Shown: positions 25,410 through 34,182 of the stretch, piece by piece
How positions within the stretch are numbered: the stretch's first letter is position 1
How the letters are laid out: every line of letters starts with the position of its first letter
Assembly (NCBI RefSeq): GCF_005434965.1
Contig: NZ_SKCI01000001.1
Coordinates: forward strand, 952,952 to 1,016,951
DNA from: Marimonas lutisalis
GTDB taxonomy: Bacteria > Pseudomonadota > Alphaproteobacteria > Rhodobacterales > Rhodobacteraceae
DNA length: 64,000 nucleotides
Reading direction: 5' to 3'
Position numbers and translations under genes: made by a program
Notes under the pieces: model-generated
What the model saw: only the letters and a program-made list of their open reading frames with translations
Told to the model about the DNA's origin: nothing
The model's database searches: none

Positions 25410-26417
25410 ATGATTTATCCCGAAGACCTCAACGACTGGCACGCGCAGGTCCGCGAAGAGATCATCGACCCCGCGCGCGAGATCACGGATCCGCATCACC
25501 ATCTGTGGCCTGAACGGCTGGGCAGCCGCTACGAGCTGCCCCAGCTCTGGGCCGATACCCAGTCGGGCCACAACGTCACCCGCACCGTGTTCATCGAATG
25601 CGGCGCGGGCTATGACCGCTCCAGCCCCGAACCCTTCGCCCCCGTCGCCGAAACCGACTATGTCGAGGCCATCGCCGAAGAGGCCGCGGGCCATCCCGAG
25701 CGGGCGCAGGTCGCCGCCATCGTGGCCCATGCCAACCTGCGCCTGGCCCCCGAGACGCTCAATGCCGTGCTTGACGCGCACCAGGCGGCCAGCCGGCGTT
25801 TTCGCGGAATCCGCCACGCCGGCGCCTGGGACGAGGAGCGCGACCGCATCATGTTCCAGGGCCAGCCGATCCCGCATCTCTACCTCGATCCCGATTTCCA
25901 GCGCGGTGTCGCGCTCCTGGGCGAGCGTGGACTGACCTTTGACACCTGGCATTTCCACCCGCAGAACGGCGAGTTCCTGGAGCTTGCCCGGGCCTGTCCC
26001 GGCACCACGATCATCCTGGATCATTTCGGTACGCCGATGGGCACGGTGCGCTTTGCCGGACTCCGTGAAGACCGTTTCGCCGACTGGCAGCGCGAGATGG
26101 CGGCGATTGCCGAGTGTCCCAACGTGGTGGCCAAACTGGGCGGGCTGGCGATGCCGGTGAACGGGTTCGGCTGGGACGGGCGCGACGTGCCGCCAGGGTC
26201 CGACGAACTCGTCGAAGCGCAGGCGCATTACTATCACCACATGATCGAGATCTTCGGCCCCGAACGCTGCATGTTCGAAAGCAATTTCCCGGTCGACAAG
26301 CTGTCGGTCGGGTACGTGGTCTACTGGAACGCGATGAAGAAGATCGCCGCGCGCTATGACACGGCTGCGCAGGACGCCATGTTCAAGGGCACCGCCGACC
26401 GGGTCTATGCGCTTTGA
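25410..26417 (+). CDS. Amidohydrolase-2 family protein (COG3618, PDC-lactonase-like)
   Basis: 335 aa from the ATG at 25410 with GGAGGCAGCGC upstream. A TIM-barrel metal-dependent hydrolase: HHH cluster in ITDPHHHLWPERLG, His residues in TFDTWHFHPQN and IILDHFGTP, and the late acidic residue in MFESNFPVDKLS. These features match the COG3618 (lactonase-like) group. It hydrolyses a lactone or amide, and the substrate is unknown. Translation is coupled to the next gene (TTGA overlap). Paired palindromes separate it from betA, so it may not share the bet promoter. Confidence 0.78.
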   Translation: MIYPEDLNDWHAQVREEIIDPAREITDPHHHLWPERLGSRYELPQLWADTQSGHNVTRTVFIECGAGYDRSSPEPFAPVAETDYVEAIAEEAAGHPERAQVAAIVAHANLRLAPETLNAVLDAHQAASRRFRGIRHAGAWDEERDRIMFQGQPIPHLYLDPDFQRGVALLGERGLTFDTWHFHPQNGEFLELARACPGTTIILDHFGTPMGTVRFAGLREDRFADWQREMAAIAECPNVVAKLGGLAMPVNGFGWDGRDVPPGSDELVEAQAHYYHHMIEIFGPERCMFESNFPVDKLSVGYVVYWNAMKKIAARYDTAAQDAMFKGTADRVYAL

Positions 26418-26974
26418 GTGACGCGGCGCTCGATATCGCCACCCGCCACGGGTTGCCGGACGAACTCAAGGTGCTGCTTGAGAAATTCCCGCGCGCGGGC
26501 TGGCGCGATCATCCCGCCTTTTCCGATCTCATCGCCTTCTGGCTCGACCGGCACATGATGTTCCGCGAGGTGATGAGCCGGATGCAGAACGCCACGCGCA
26601 TGCACATCGCCAACCCGCAGGAGCGCTTCGGCACCGAGATTACCCGCTACACCGGGTTCTTCCTCAACCAGCTGCACGAACATCACATGGTCGAGGATCA
26701 CCATTATTTCCCGCAGCTCAAACGTTTCGATTTCCGCCTCGCGCGCGGGTTCGAGATGCTCGACGCCGATCACCACGCGCTCGACGGGCATATCCACGCG
26801 CTCGCCGGGGCGACCAACGCGCTGCTTGAGGATCTCAATGCCGGCCGGGCAGGAGAGCCGGGCCGCCTTCTCGACGTGCACGAAGAATTCGAACGGTTCC
26901 TCGAACGTCACCTCACCGACGAGGAGGACGTGATCGTGCCGGTGCTGCTGAAATACGGCGGCGACATGGGGTAG
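26414..26974 (+). CDS. Hemerythrin-domain (HHE) protein
   Basis: 186 aa. It starts with TTG at 26414 overlapping the upstream stop (TTGA); no ATG fits in frame before the domain. Hemerythrin-like helices carry the iron ligands: the run HEHHMVEDHHYFP, then LDADHHALDGHIHAL, then EEFERFLERHLTDEEDVIVP. This gives the His/Glu/Asp set for a non-haem di-iron site. Soluble. Such proteins bind O2 or NO or sense iron and oxygen. Coupling to an amidohydrolase is unusual; a functional link is not known. Confidence 0.82.
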   Translation: MSDAALDIATRHGLPDELKVLLEKFPRAGWRDHPAFSDLIAFWLDRHMMFREVMSRMQNATRMHIANPQERFGTEITRYTGFFLNQLHEHHMVEDHHYFPQLKRFDFRLARGFEMLDADHHALDGHIHALAGATNALLEDLNAGRAGEPGRLLDVHEEFERFLERHLTDEEDVIVPVLLKYGGDMG

Positions 26975-27062
26975 GGCGGTATGCCGCCGCCTTTCACATG
27001 TGCAGGACGGCCCTGAACGCTGCTGGCGGGTATGTGCCCCGCCGAATGCAGGCGTAGGGCGC

Positions 27063-28822
27063 TCACACTGGCCAGATCCACGGAACAAGGAGAAGAACGA
27101 TCGCCAAGGAAACAACGGTCAGTGGGACACCGGCCCTGACGAAATCCAACAGGCGATAGTTCCCGCGCCCGTAGACAAGAAGCAATGCCGGCTCAAGCGG
27201 CGCGATGAAGGACAAGGAGGCCGACAAGGTGACGATGATCGCCAGTGGCCTTGGATCGACACCAAGGTTGTCGGCGAGCGCGATCGCGATCGGCAGCATC
27301 GTCAGGGCGGCGGCCGCGTTGGACAGGGGTTGCGTCAGCAAGGTTGCGTCAGCAAGACTGTCAACACCGAGAGCGCAACGAGAACGGCGGGAAGGCCCAT
27401 CGGCGCGACATGCCGGAAGATCGCTGTCGCCAGCCAATCCGCGGCACCGGTCTGAAGCATCGCGAGGCCGAAACTGGTCATGCCGCCGATCAGGATGAGA
27501 ACCCGCCACGAGACCATGGCAAATGCATCGCGCAGCGTGAACCGCCCCGACAGGATCAGGCCAAGCACCGCGGCCGTCAGTGCAATGCTCAGGGGAAGCA
27601 ACCCGGCTGCGGCGATGACGATGGCGCCGATCAATGCGCACAGCGTGTACCACCCCTCGCGCCGCCCCGGCGCAACTGGCTCTTCGTCGCGCGCCAGGTA
27701 GATGTCGACATCGGAATCGACCGCCGCGACGCCGTCTTCGCTGCCGACAAGCCACAGGATGTCGCCGGCCCGAAGCCGCATGAGACCCACGAGAGCGGCA
27801 CGGCCATAACCCGAACGCCTGACACCGACCAACGCCACCTCGGGGGAAAGCTGGCGGCGCGCGCGTGCCACCGAAAGGCCGATCCATTGCGACCCCGGAA
27901 GCAGGATTGCCTCGGCGCCGACCCGCCCCCTGGTGTTCTCCGAAAGCCCATCGACGAGGAAACGGTCATCGTCCAGCAGAACCGAGAGTGCGTCGCGCGT
28001 CGCCCTTATGATGATCTGGTTGCCTTCATGCACCTTTCGGCGCGGGTGGGCCGCAAGCCGGCCTTCCCCGGCGTCGATGGCAAGCGGTTTGGCGCCGATC
28101 TCGGGCAGCCCCAGTTCGCCAATCGCCTTGTCCTCTGCCCGCGAACCGGCTGCAACGACCAGCGCGGCAAGAAAGAGCTCTTCGCCGCCCTCACCGTCGC
28201 TCGCCCCGCCGCGCATGGGGACAAGGCGGTTTCCGACCAGCATCATGGTGGCGATACCGGCGACGGTCACTGCCAGCCCGACCCAGAAGAATTCGAACAG
28301 GCCGAAGGGGTCGAGGCCCGCCTGGGTGATCGCCCCGCTCATGGCAAGGTTGGTCGACGTGCCGATCAGCGTCGCCGAGCCGCCCATCATCGAGGCGAAG
28401 GCGATCGGCATCAGGAAACGCGCCGGTTCGGTTTTCGCCCTGCGCGCCGCGGCGATCGCAACGGGCATCATCACGGCGGTCGTGCTGGTGTTGCTGAAGA
28501 TCGTCGACAGGGCGGCCGAACCGGCCATCAGGCGCGCCGTAATCGCGGCCGGGGCGCCCTTGAACTGCCCCACCAGGCGTGCGGACAGCCCGATCAACGT
28601 GATCGAATACGCGAGCCTGCGCGACAGGACCATCACGCAGGCAAGCACGACGATCGTCTCGCTCGCGAAGCCCTGGAACGCTTCCCGGGCCGTGATGACC
28701 CCGGTCGCACCAAGAGCCACGACAAGTCCAAGCGCCGTGATCTCGGGCGGAATGATCTCGGTCGCCAGCAGCACGGCCGCAGCCGCGAAAAGCAAGAGCA
28801 CGAAGAGGATTTCCAGGGACAT
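27063..28822 (-). pseudogene. SLC13/RCK_C anion transporter, frameshifted by a 14-bp tandem duplication
   Basis: The first part (28822 down to 27335) reads 495 aa of a transporter of the same type as 5968-7740: MSLEILFVLLLFAAAAVLLATEI, IFSNTSTTAVMMPVAIAAARRA, STNLAMSGAITQ, two TrkA-C domains (about 205-370), then renewed helices. It ends abruptly ...VLLTQPC. The continuation LLTQPLSNAAAALTMLPIAIALADNLG...LLVPWIWPV is in another frame and reaches 27063. Deleting one of two tandem copies of a 14-base unit at 27329-27356 restores a 581-residue protein of normal length. The loss removes the last two to three helices, so the product is presumably inactive unless the duplication reverts or is a sequencing error. 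Confidence 0.85.
27329..27356. repeat. 14-bp tandem duplication causing the frameshift
   Basis: GTTGCGTCAGCAAG occurs twice in direct succession (27329-27342 and 27343-27356). Fourteen is not a multiple of three, so the extra copy shifts the frame of the transporter gene on the minus strand. Confidence 0.95.
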
Positions 28823-28939
28823 GGTCAGGTGCCGTGGCGGACAGATTTCAAGCGTCTATCCTGAAGACTGGTGCAGATTTGTTCAACTGGTCTTCGCCCC
28901 AGGTGCCCCGGTTGGCCATGTTTTCGGCGGCTGACCGGT

Positions 28940-30043
28940 TCAGCTTTCCAACCCTGAGACCAGCCCCGCGTCCAGCGTGATCCCCAGCCCCGGCGCGTCG
29001 GGCAGGTCGAGCCAGCCTTCGACCGGTGCCAGCGCGGGGGCGGCCACGATATTGTCGCGCGCCAGCTGCCACATGATCTGGTTACCGTCGTCGAGGTTCG
29101 GGATCATCCGCGCGATCGCGTGTTCGGCCGCGGTGGTGATGCCGGTGGTAAAGCTGGAATGGATGCAGATGTTCAGCCCTGCCGCCTCGGCCACCGCGGC
29201 GGCCTTCAGCATGTTCTGGATGCCGCCCACCTCGCGCGGGCCGATGCAGATCATGTCGGCGGCGCGGCGCCGGCAGATCTCGTAGACATCCGACAGGGTA
29301 AAGGCAGCCTGGTCGGCGACGATCGGAATGCCCACCGATTGCCGCACATGCGCCAGCGCCTCGATCGACCAGCTGGATGTGGGTTGCTCTATGAAATCAA
29401 TGTCATAGGGCTCGAACTTGCGGCACATCCGGATCGCGCGATAGGGGTCCCAGCCTTCGTTCGCATCCAGCCGCAGCCGCGCATCGCCGATCTCGGCGCG
29501 CACCGCGCGCACGATTTCCAGATCGGCGGCCTCGTTGCGGCCCACCTTCAGGTAGAACACCCGCTCTCCGGCGGCCGCGCCCCGTGCCGCGTGGCGGGCC
29601 AGCTCCTCGGGCGTGTCACCCTGCAGGAAAAAGAAATAGCCCACCCGCCGCCGCTGCGCACCGCCCAGCAGATCATGCACCGGGCGCCCCGAGAGTTTGC
29701 CCATCGCGTCCCACATCGCGAAATCCAGCCCCGACAGCATCTGGTTCGCCGCGCGCTGCGTGTTGGCGCCAAACGCCATGTAGCATTCGCGCAGCACCCG
29801 CTCGCGCAGCACCGCGGCGTCGAACACGCTTTCGCCCAGCAGCACCTGCGCCAGACGCTTCAGGATCAGCACGCTGGCGGCCTGGTCGGGCGCCACCGTC
29901 GCCTCGCCCAGCCCAACGGTGCCATCCGCCAGCTCCATTTCGATCAGGTTGACGTGGAAGGCACGCCGCACCCCTTGCGTCCAGTGATAGGGCTGGGCCA
30001 GCGGCAGGGTGAGGGGGCGAATGCGGATATCTTTGATCTTCAT
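28940..30043 (-). CDS. Mandelate racemase/muconate-lactonizing (enolase superfamily) enzyme
   Basis: 367 aa from the ATG at 30043 (MKIKDIRIRPLTLPL is the normal family opening; a frame open to 30130 adds no domain). The capping domain is followed by a barrel with metal ligands D193 (RLDANEGWD), E219 (DFIEQP) and D244 (IVADQAAF). The KxK position reads Y164-L-K166, and the sixth-strand position that holds Lys or Asp in characterised groups reads Gly (CIGPREVGG). A His follows in ICIHSSFTTG. Proton abstraction to an enolate intermediate is expected of the family, but the specific reaction (racemisation, cycloisomerisation, dehydration) is open. It sits alone between the broken transporter and a divergent small gene. 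Confidence 0.78.
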   Translation of the reverse strand: MKIKDIRIRPLTLPLAQPYHWTQGVRRAFHVNLIEMELADGTVGLGEATVAPDQAASVLILKRLAQVLLGESVFDAAVLRERVLRECYMAFGANTQRAANQMLSGLDFAMWDAMGKLSGRPVHDLLGGAQRRRVGYFFFLQGDTPEELARHAARGAAAGERVFYLKVGRNEAADLEIVRAVRAEIGDARLRLDANEGWDPYRAIRMCRKFEPYDIDFIEQPTSSWSIEALAHVRQSVGIPIVADQAAFTLSDVYEICRRRAADMICIGPREVGGIQNMLKAAAVAEAAGLNICIHSSFTTGITTAAEHAIARMIPNLDDGNQIMWQLARDNIVAAPALAPVEGWLDLPDAPGLGITLDAGLVSGLES

Positions 30044-30116
30044 GGCCCCAGCCTGCCCCGAGTCTGCTTGCATGGGCCAGAAAAACCCGACATATGCGGC
30101 CCGAACGGCGCCGCTT

Positions 30117-30130
30117 TTGATCCGAGTCAA
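30117..30130 (+). promoter_or_regulatory. Fnr/FnrL-type box upstream of the YdcH gene
   Basis: TTGATCCGAGTCAA fits the Rhodobacter FnrL/Dnr pattern TTGAT-N5-TCAA. A -10-like TAATCT lies at 30154-30159, placing the box centre about 42 bases before the predicted transcription start, the class-II activator position. Confidence 0.55.
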
Positions 30131-30194
30131 AGCCCGGACGGCGCCGCGGCGCCTAATCTGGCCGCCGGATCATGAGACAAGAGGAGAGACGCGC

Positions 30195-30434
30195 ATGTCG
30201 CACACCCCGCACGAGCTGCACGAGGAATTCCCGGAATTCGCCGAAAAGATGACGGAACTGAAAACCTCGGACGCGCATTTCGCGAAGCTTGCCGACGAAT
30301 ATCACGAGTTGAACCGCGCCGTGCACCGCGCCGAAACCAATGTCGAGCCGATGGAAGAACTGGCCGAGGTCGAGTTGCGCAAGAAACGCGCCCACCTGAA
30401 AGACGAGATCTACGCGATCCTGTCCAAGGGCTAA
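30195..30434 (+). CDS. YdcH-family (DUF465) small helical protein
   Basis: 79 aa with GAGGAGAGACGCGC before the ATG. It is acidic at the start (MSHTPHELHEEFPEFAEKM), then a long coiled-coil-like helix with the family pattern HFAKLADEYHELNRAVHRAETNVEPMEELAEVELRKKRAHLKDEIYAILSKG. Function unknown in general. The promoter carries an Fnr-type box, suggesting low-oxygen induction. The stop codon overlaps the convergent hydrolase stop by four bases (CTAA). Confidence 0.88.
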   Translation: MSHTPHELHEEFPEFAEKMTELKTSDAHFAKLADEYHELNRAVHRAETNVEPMEELAEVELRKKRAHLKDEIYAILSKG

Positions 30435-31237
30435 GGCCTGTCGTGGCGGTCGATGAACCGCCACATCACCGGCAGGGTATCGCTGCGCCACAGATCGGTG
30501 TGGCCGCCACCCGGCACGGTCAGGAATGTCTTTATCCGAGCAGGGGCGGCAGCGAAAAGTTGCCGCCCCTGGCTGATCGGGATCACGGCATCGCGGTCGC
30601 CGTGCAGCACCAGCAGCGGCGCGCGCAACGCCCCCGCCTTCGACAAGCTGTCAAACTTTGCCCGCATCCGGTCCACCAGTGATTCCATCTCGGGATAGGC
30701 GCTCAGCGCGACGTCGCGGATCGAGGTGAACGGCGCCTCGAGGATCACGCCAGCAGGCATCTTGCGGCTGTCCGCCAGCATCCCCACCGCCACGCCGGTG
30801 CCCAAGCTTTCGCCATAGATCACCACCGGCGCATTGCCCGCATAATCGTTGATCCGGGCAAACAGGCGCCGCGCATCAAAGATCAGCGCCACCTCGCTCG
30901 GTCGTCCGCCCGAGCCCGACGACCCGCGATACCCCATGGCCACCACACCATAGCCGCGGTCCAGGAAGCGCCGGAACCGCCCGCTGCGCAGGGCCAGGTT
31001 CCCGGCATTGCCGTGGAAATAAAGGATCACCGGTTTGCCCGGCTTCGGGGCGGCCACCCACAGGATCAGGTTATGCCCGCCGCTGGGAAAGATCACTTCA
31101 CGAAGCCGCCGTTCGCCCGCCGCCGCCGGGGCCACCCGCGTGCCATCGAAGCCGAAGACCATATCCTGCTCGATCCGGTCGATCGCTAGCCACCCGCCCA
31201 GGGCCACCGCCGCCAGAAGGCTCACGACCTTCAGCAT
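30431..31237 (-). CDS. Alpha/beta hydrolase with N-terminal membrane anchor
   Basis: 268 aa from the ATG at 31237, which shares one base with the pccR stop (TGATG). A hydrophobic segment is at residues 2-18 (LKVVSLLAAVALGGWLAI). The fold resembles the YfhR/BEM46-type serine hydrolases: oxyanion HGNAGN, nucleophile elbow YGESLGTGVA (GxSxG), Asp in LHGDRDAVIPI and His in PGGGHTDLW. Probably a periplasm-facing or membrane-associated esterase or lipase of unknown substrate. It is translationally coupled to pccR, so it is probably co-regulated with short-chain fatty-acid metabolism. Confidence 0.82.
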   Translation of the reverse strand: MLKVVSLLAAVALGGWLAIDRIEQDMVFGFDGTRVAPAAAGERRLREVIFPSGGHNLILWVAAPKPGKPVILYFHGNAGNLALRSGRFRRFLDRGYGVVAMGYRGSSGSGGRPSEVALIFDARRLFARINDYAGNAPVVIYGESLGTGVAVGMLADSRKMPAGVILEAPFTSIRDVALSAYPEMESLVDRMRAKFDSLSKAGALRAPLLVLHGDRDAVIPISQGRQLFAAAPARIKTFLTVPGGGHTDLWRSDTLPVMWRFIDRHDRP

Positions 31238-32634
31238 CAGCCAACCTCGTAAGGCAGCACGCCACGCGCGTTCGCGTCGATCGACAACCGCCGTTCCAGC
31301 GGCGGGACCGAGCGTTGATGGCAATGCACGCGTTCGCAGATGCGGCAGGAAATGCCGATGGGTTCGAAATTCTGGCGCTCGCTCACATCGAGCCCGTCGG
31401 CGTAGACCAGGCTGTCGGCATGGCCCACCTCGCAGCCCAGCGCGATGGCAAAGCGGCGCACCGGCGCGCCGAACCGGCCGCCCGGCTTGCTGACATCGCG
31501 CGCGATCGAGATGTAGCGCACGCCGTCGGGCGTTTCCGCAAGCTGGCGCAGGAACCGCCCGGGCGTCTCAAACGCGCGGTGCACGTTCCACAGCGGGCAG
31601 GCGCCGCCGAAGCGCGCGAATTGCAGCCGCGTGGCGCTGTGCCGCTTGGTGATCGTGCCGGCCTGATCGACCCGGACAAAGAAGAACGGCACGCCCTTGG
31701 CGCCGGGGCGCTGCAGCGTGGAAAGGCGGTGCGCCACCTGTTCGATCGACGCGCCGAAGGTGGTCGACAGCCGTTCAAGATCGTGGCGCGTTTCGCGCGC
31801 CGCCGTCAGGAACGCGGTATAGGGCATCAGCGCGGCCCCGGCGAAATAGTTGGCCAGCCCGATTTTCGCGATCTGGCGCGCCTCCTCGGACTGGAACCGC
31901 GCCAGGTCCAGCGTCGCCTCCAGCAGCTGGTCCTGTTTCAAGAGCGCCACCTGAAGCAATAGCTGGAAACTGCGGGTTTCCGGCGCGGCCCGCGCCGAGA
32001 GCGTCAGCCGGCGTTCGTCGGGTTCGAACCGGCGCAACACGTCGCTGTCGCTTTCCTGCACGGTGATACCTTCTGCGCGCAGGCTCTGGATCGCATGCGC
32101 GGCAATGCCGCCGGGGCCCGCCCCCTGGGCAAAGCGTTCGGCGGCGCGGTCGACCGCGTCGATATAGTTGTCGCAGTAATGGAAGAAATCGCGCACCTCG
32201 TCCCAGGGGCTGGCCTGCATGCGCGCATCCTCGCGTCCTAGCGCCTCATCGAGGCTCGCCAGCCGTTCGTGGGTCTGGCGGTAGGCGCGGTGCAGTTCCA
32301 GAAAGGCGCGCGCCAGCCCTGGTGCGTTCGACGCGGTCAGCCGCAGATCGGCCAGCGGCGGCGGGTCCTCGGCAAAAACCGGGTCGGCCATCGCCTCGCG
32401 CATGTCACTGACCAGCCGCTCGCTATCGCCGCTGGTCAGTTCGGTCACGTCAAAACCGAATTCCTGCGCCAGCGCCAGCACCACGGTGGTGGAGACCGGG
32501 CGCTTGTTGTTTTCCATCTGGTTCAGATAGGGCAGGGACACGCCCAGCTTGGCGGCAAAGTCCTTCTGCGTCAGGTTCAGTCTGCGCCGCGTCTCGCGCA
32601 GCTTGGCGCCGGCATAGATTTTCGGGTTCGCCAT
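31237..32634 (-). CDS. pccR: Short-chain fatty acyl-CoA regulator PccR (ScfR family, XRE type)
   Basis: 465 aa from the ATG at 32634. The XRE helix-turn-helix is at residues about 8-65 (KLRETRRRLNLTQKDFAAKLGVSLPYLNQMENNKRPVSTTVVLALAQEFGFDV). An IrrE/ImmA-like middle follows (ANYFAGAALMPYTAFLTAARETRHDLERLSTTFGASIEQVAHRLSTLQRPGAKGVPFFFVRVD), and a C-terminal ScfR domain ends with the Cys motif GISCRICERVHCHQRSVPPLERRL. In Rhodobacter sphaeroides the homologue activates propionyl-CoA carboxylase genes on sensing short-chain acyl-CoA. The pcc genes lie nearby, divergent, and TTGCAA boxes precede both pccR and pccB, implying autoregulation. Confidence 0.9.
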   Translation of the reverse strand: MANPKIYAGAKLRETRRRLNLTQKDFAAKLGVSLPYLNQMENNKRPVSTTVVLALAQEFGFDVTELTSGDSERLVSDMREAMADPVFAEDPPPLADLRLTASNAPGLARAFLELHRAYRQTHERLASLDEALGREDARMQASPWDEVRDFFHYCDNYIDAVDRAAERFAQGAGPGGIAAHAIQSLRAEGITVQESDSDVLRRFEPDERRLTLSARAAPETRSFQLLLQVALLKQDQLLEATLDLARFQSEEARQIAKIGLANYFAGAALMPYTAFLTAARETRHDLERLSTTFGASIEQVAHRLSTLQRPGAKGVPFFFVRVDQAGTITKRHSATRLQFARFGGACPLWNVHRAFETPGRFLRQLAETPDGVRYISIARDVSKPGGRFGAPVRRFAIALGCEVGHADSLVYADGLDVSERQNFEPIGISCRICERVHCHQRSVPPLERRLSIDANARGVLPYEVG

Positions 32635-32655
32635 TTTCGGCTCCGCTGTGGTCGC

Positions 32656-32693
32656 TTTGCAAACTAGGTATTGCAAATTTCCAAACTTGCAAA
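32656..32693. promoter_or_regulatory. PccR-type boxes upstream of pccR
   Basis: Three TTGCAA cores in 38 bases: TTTGCAAA (32656-32663), ATTGCAAA (32670-32677) and CTTGCAAA (32686-32693). The palindromic TTTGCAAA pattern, repeated at short spacing, is that reported for PccR in Rhodobacter. They lie 22-60 bases upstream of the pccR start. Confidence 0.6.
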
Positions 32694-32741
32694 GCACCGT
32701 GCGCAGGGGTCACGATTTCCGCGTCAGCCGGGGCCGAATGT

Positions 32742-32789
32742 CCCGGCAGCCGGATGTCAGCCGGGCGGTGCACGCATGTCACCCCCGAT
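32742..32789. repeat. Dispersed 48-bp repeat, copy 1
   Basis: CCCGGCAGCCGGATGTCAGC followed by a GGTGCACGCATGTCACC segment. It matches 63912-63960 with one substitution and one single-base indel. It contains two ATGTCA direct repeats 22 bases apart and small inverted repeats (CCGGC..GCCGG, GGTG..CACC). It lies between pccR and the Bcr/CflA gene. Confidence 0.75.
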
Positions 32790-32809
32790 TCTTGCCCGGG
32801 GCCAAAGGG

Positions 32810-34042
32810 TTAACGTTCGTCGATCCCGGCCGCGCCAAGCCGCGCCGCGCGGCGCATCACCAGCAGGATCGCCACGATCCCGGCGGCCGTGATCAGAAGC
32901 TGGATCAGCACCAGCGGCGCTGCCGTCTGCCCGCCCTGAAGCGCCCAGCCCGCCAGAGCCGACAGGCCCGCGCCACCGCCCAGCATGATTGCGCCGCCCA
33001 GCCCCGAGGCCGTGCCGGCAAGATGCGGGCGCACCGACAGCGTGCCCGACACCGCGTTGGGGATCGACATGCCGTTGCCAAAGCCCACCGGCACCATCAG
33101 GCCAAAGAACACCGCCGCCGATTGCTGCCCGCCCAGGGCCAGCACGTAGGACAGCGCAAGCGAAACGAAAATGATCGTCATTCCAAAGAGATACATCCTG
33201 TCCGAGCCAAGCCGCGTGGACAGGCGCGCGGCGGCGAAGTTGCCGAAGAAATAGCCCACCGACGGCGCCGCGAAATAAAGCCCCAGCTCCTGCGGTTCGA
33301 GGTGGAACACATCCGTCGCCACGAAAGGCGCGCCGCCCAGGTAGGCAAAGAACGAGCCCGACGAGAAGCTCGCCGCCGCGGCATAGCCCCAGAAGCGCGG
33401 GCTGCGCAGCAGTTCGGGCATTTCGCCATATTGCTGGCCCAGCGTGATCTCGCGCCGCTGGGCGGTTTCGCCGAGATCCGCCCAGGCCATCGCCAGCGCA
33501 ACAAGACCGGCGGCAAACAGCACCCAGAAATTCGCGTGCCAGCCGTAATGCTGTTCCAGGTAACCGCCCAGCGTCGGCGCGACCATCGGCACAACCGCCA
33601 TGCCCATGGTGACATAGGCGATCTTCGCGCCCGCCTTGTCCGCTGGCGTGGTATCGCGCACCACCGCGCGGCTCAGCACCATGGTGACGGCGATGAAGGC
33701 CTGCAACATCCGAAATACCAGGAAAACCGTGGTGTTGGGCGCGAAAATGCAGCCCAGCGTGGCCAGCAGATAGGCCACGATCGAGCCCAGAATCACCTGC
33801 CGCCGCCCGTATTTGTCCGAGATCGGCCCGATCACGATCTGCAGGACCGCGTTGACCAGCAGGTAAAGCCCCACCGACAGGCCCATGATTGCCGGCGTGG
33901 TGTTGAAATAGGCGGTCATGCCGGGCAGGGAGGGCAGGAAGAAATTCATCGCCAGCGCCGAGATCCCGGTCAGCATCATCAGCGTCCCGATATGGGGCGG
34001 GCTGGTCTTGTCCAGGAATCTGACGGGGCGGTGCGCTTGCAT
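32810..34042 (-). CDS. Bcr/CflA-family MFS multidrug effluxer
   Basis: 410 aa from the ATG at 34042 (MQAHRPVRFLDKTSPPHIGTLMMLTGISALAMNFFLPSLPGM); no clear ribosome site. The open frame extends much further upstream, but only as antisense of pccB. Twelve helices are seen, with the Bcr-type DxYLP-like motif replaced by NFFLPSLP, the loop 2-3 motif GPISDKYGRRQVI (G-x3-D-x-G-R-R) and helix 4-5 LSRAVVRDTTP. Inner-membrane proton antiporter for drugs or metabolites. It diverges from pccB over a region with PccR boxes. Confidence 0.85.
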   Translation of the reverse strand: MQAHRPVRFLDKTSPPHIGTLMMLTGISALAMNFFLPSLPGMTAYFNTTPAIMGLSVGLYLLVNAVLQIVIGPISDKYGRRQVILGSIVAYLLATLGCIFAPNTTVFLVFRMLQAFIAVTMVLSRAVVRDTTPADKAGAKIAYVTMGMAVVPMVAPTLGGYLEQHYGWHANFWVLFAAGLVALAMAWADLGETAQRREITLGQQYGEMPELLRSPRFWGYAAAASFSSGSFFAYLGGAPFVATDVFHLEPQELGLYFAAPSVGYFFGNFAAARLSTRLGSDRMYLFGMTIIFVSLALSYVLALGGQQSAAVFFGLMVPVGFGNGMSIPNAVSGTLSVRPHLAGTASGLGGAIMLGGGAGLSALAGWALQGGQTAAPLVLIQLLITAAGIVAILLVMRRAARLGAAGIDER

Positions 34043-34182
34043 GACGATGTTTTCAAAATGGCGATAATCAACGGGGGCGGCGCGGCGAAAAACGGCTGCG
34101 CCTTCCCAGTGCGCCGAGTTCACCAGCTTCGATCGGGATTGACCAGAGCGGCGGGCTGATTTCACCTTATGCCGTCGCGGCA

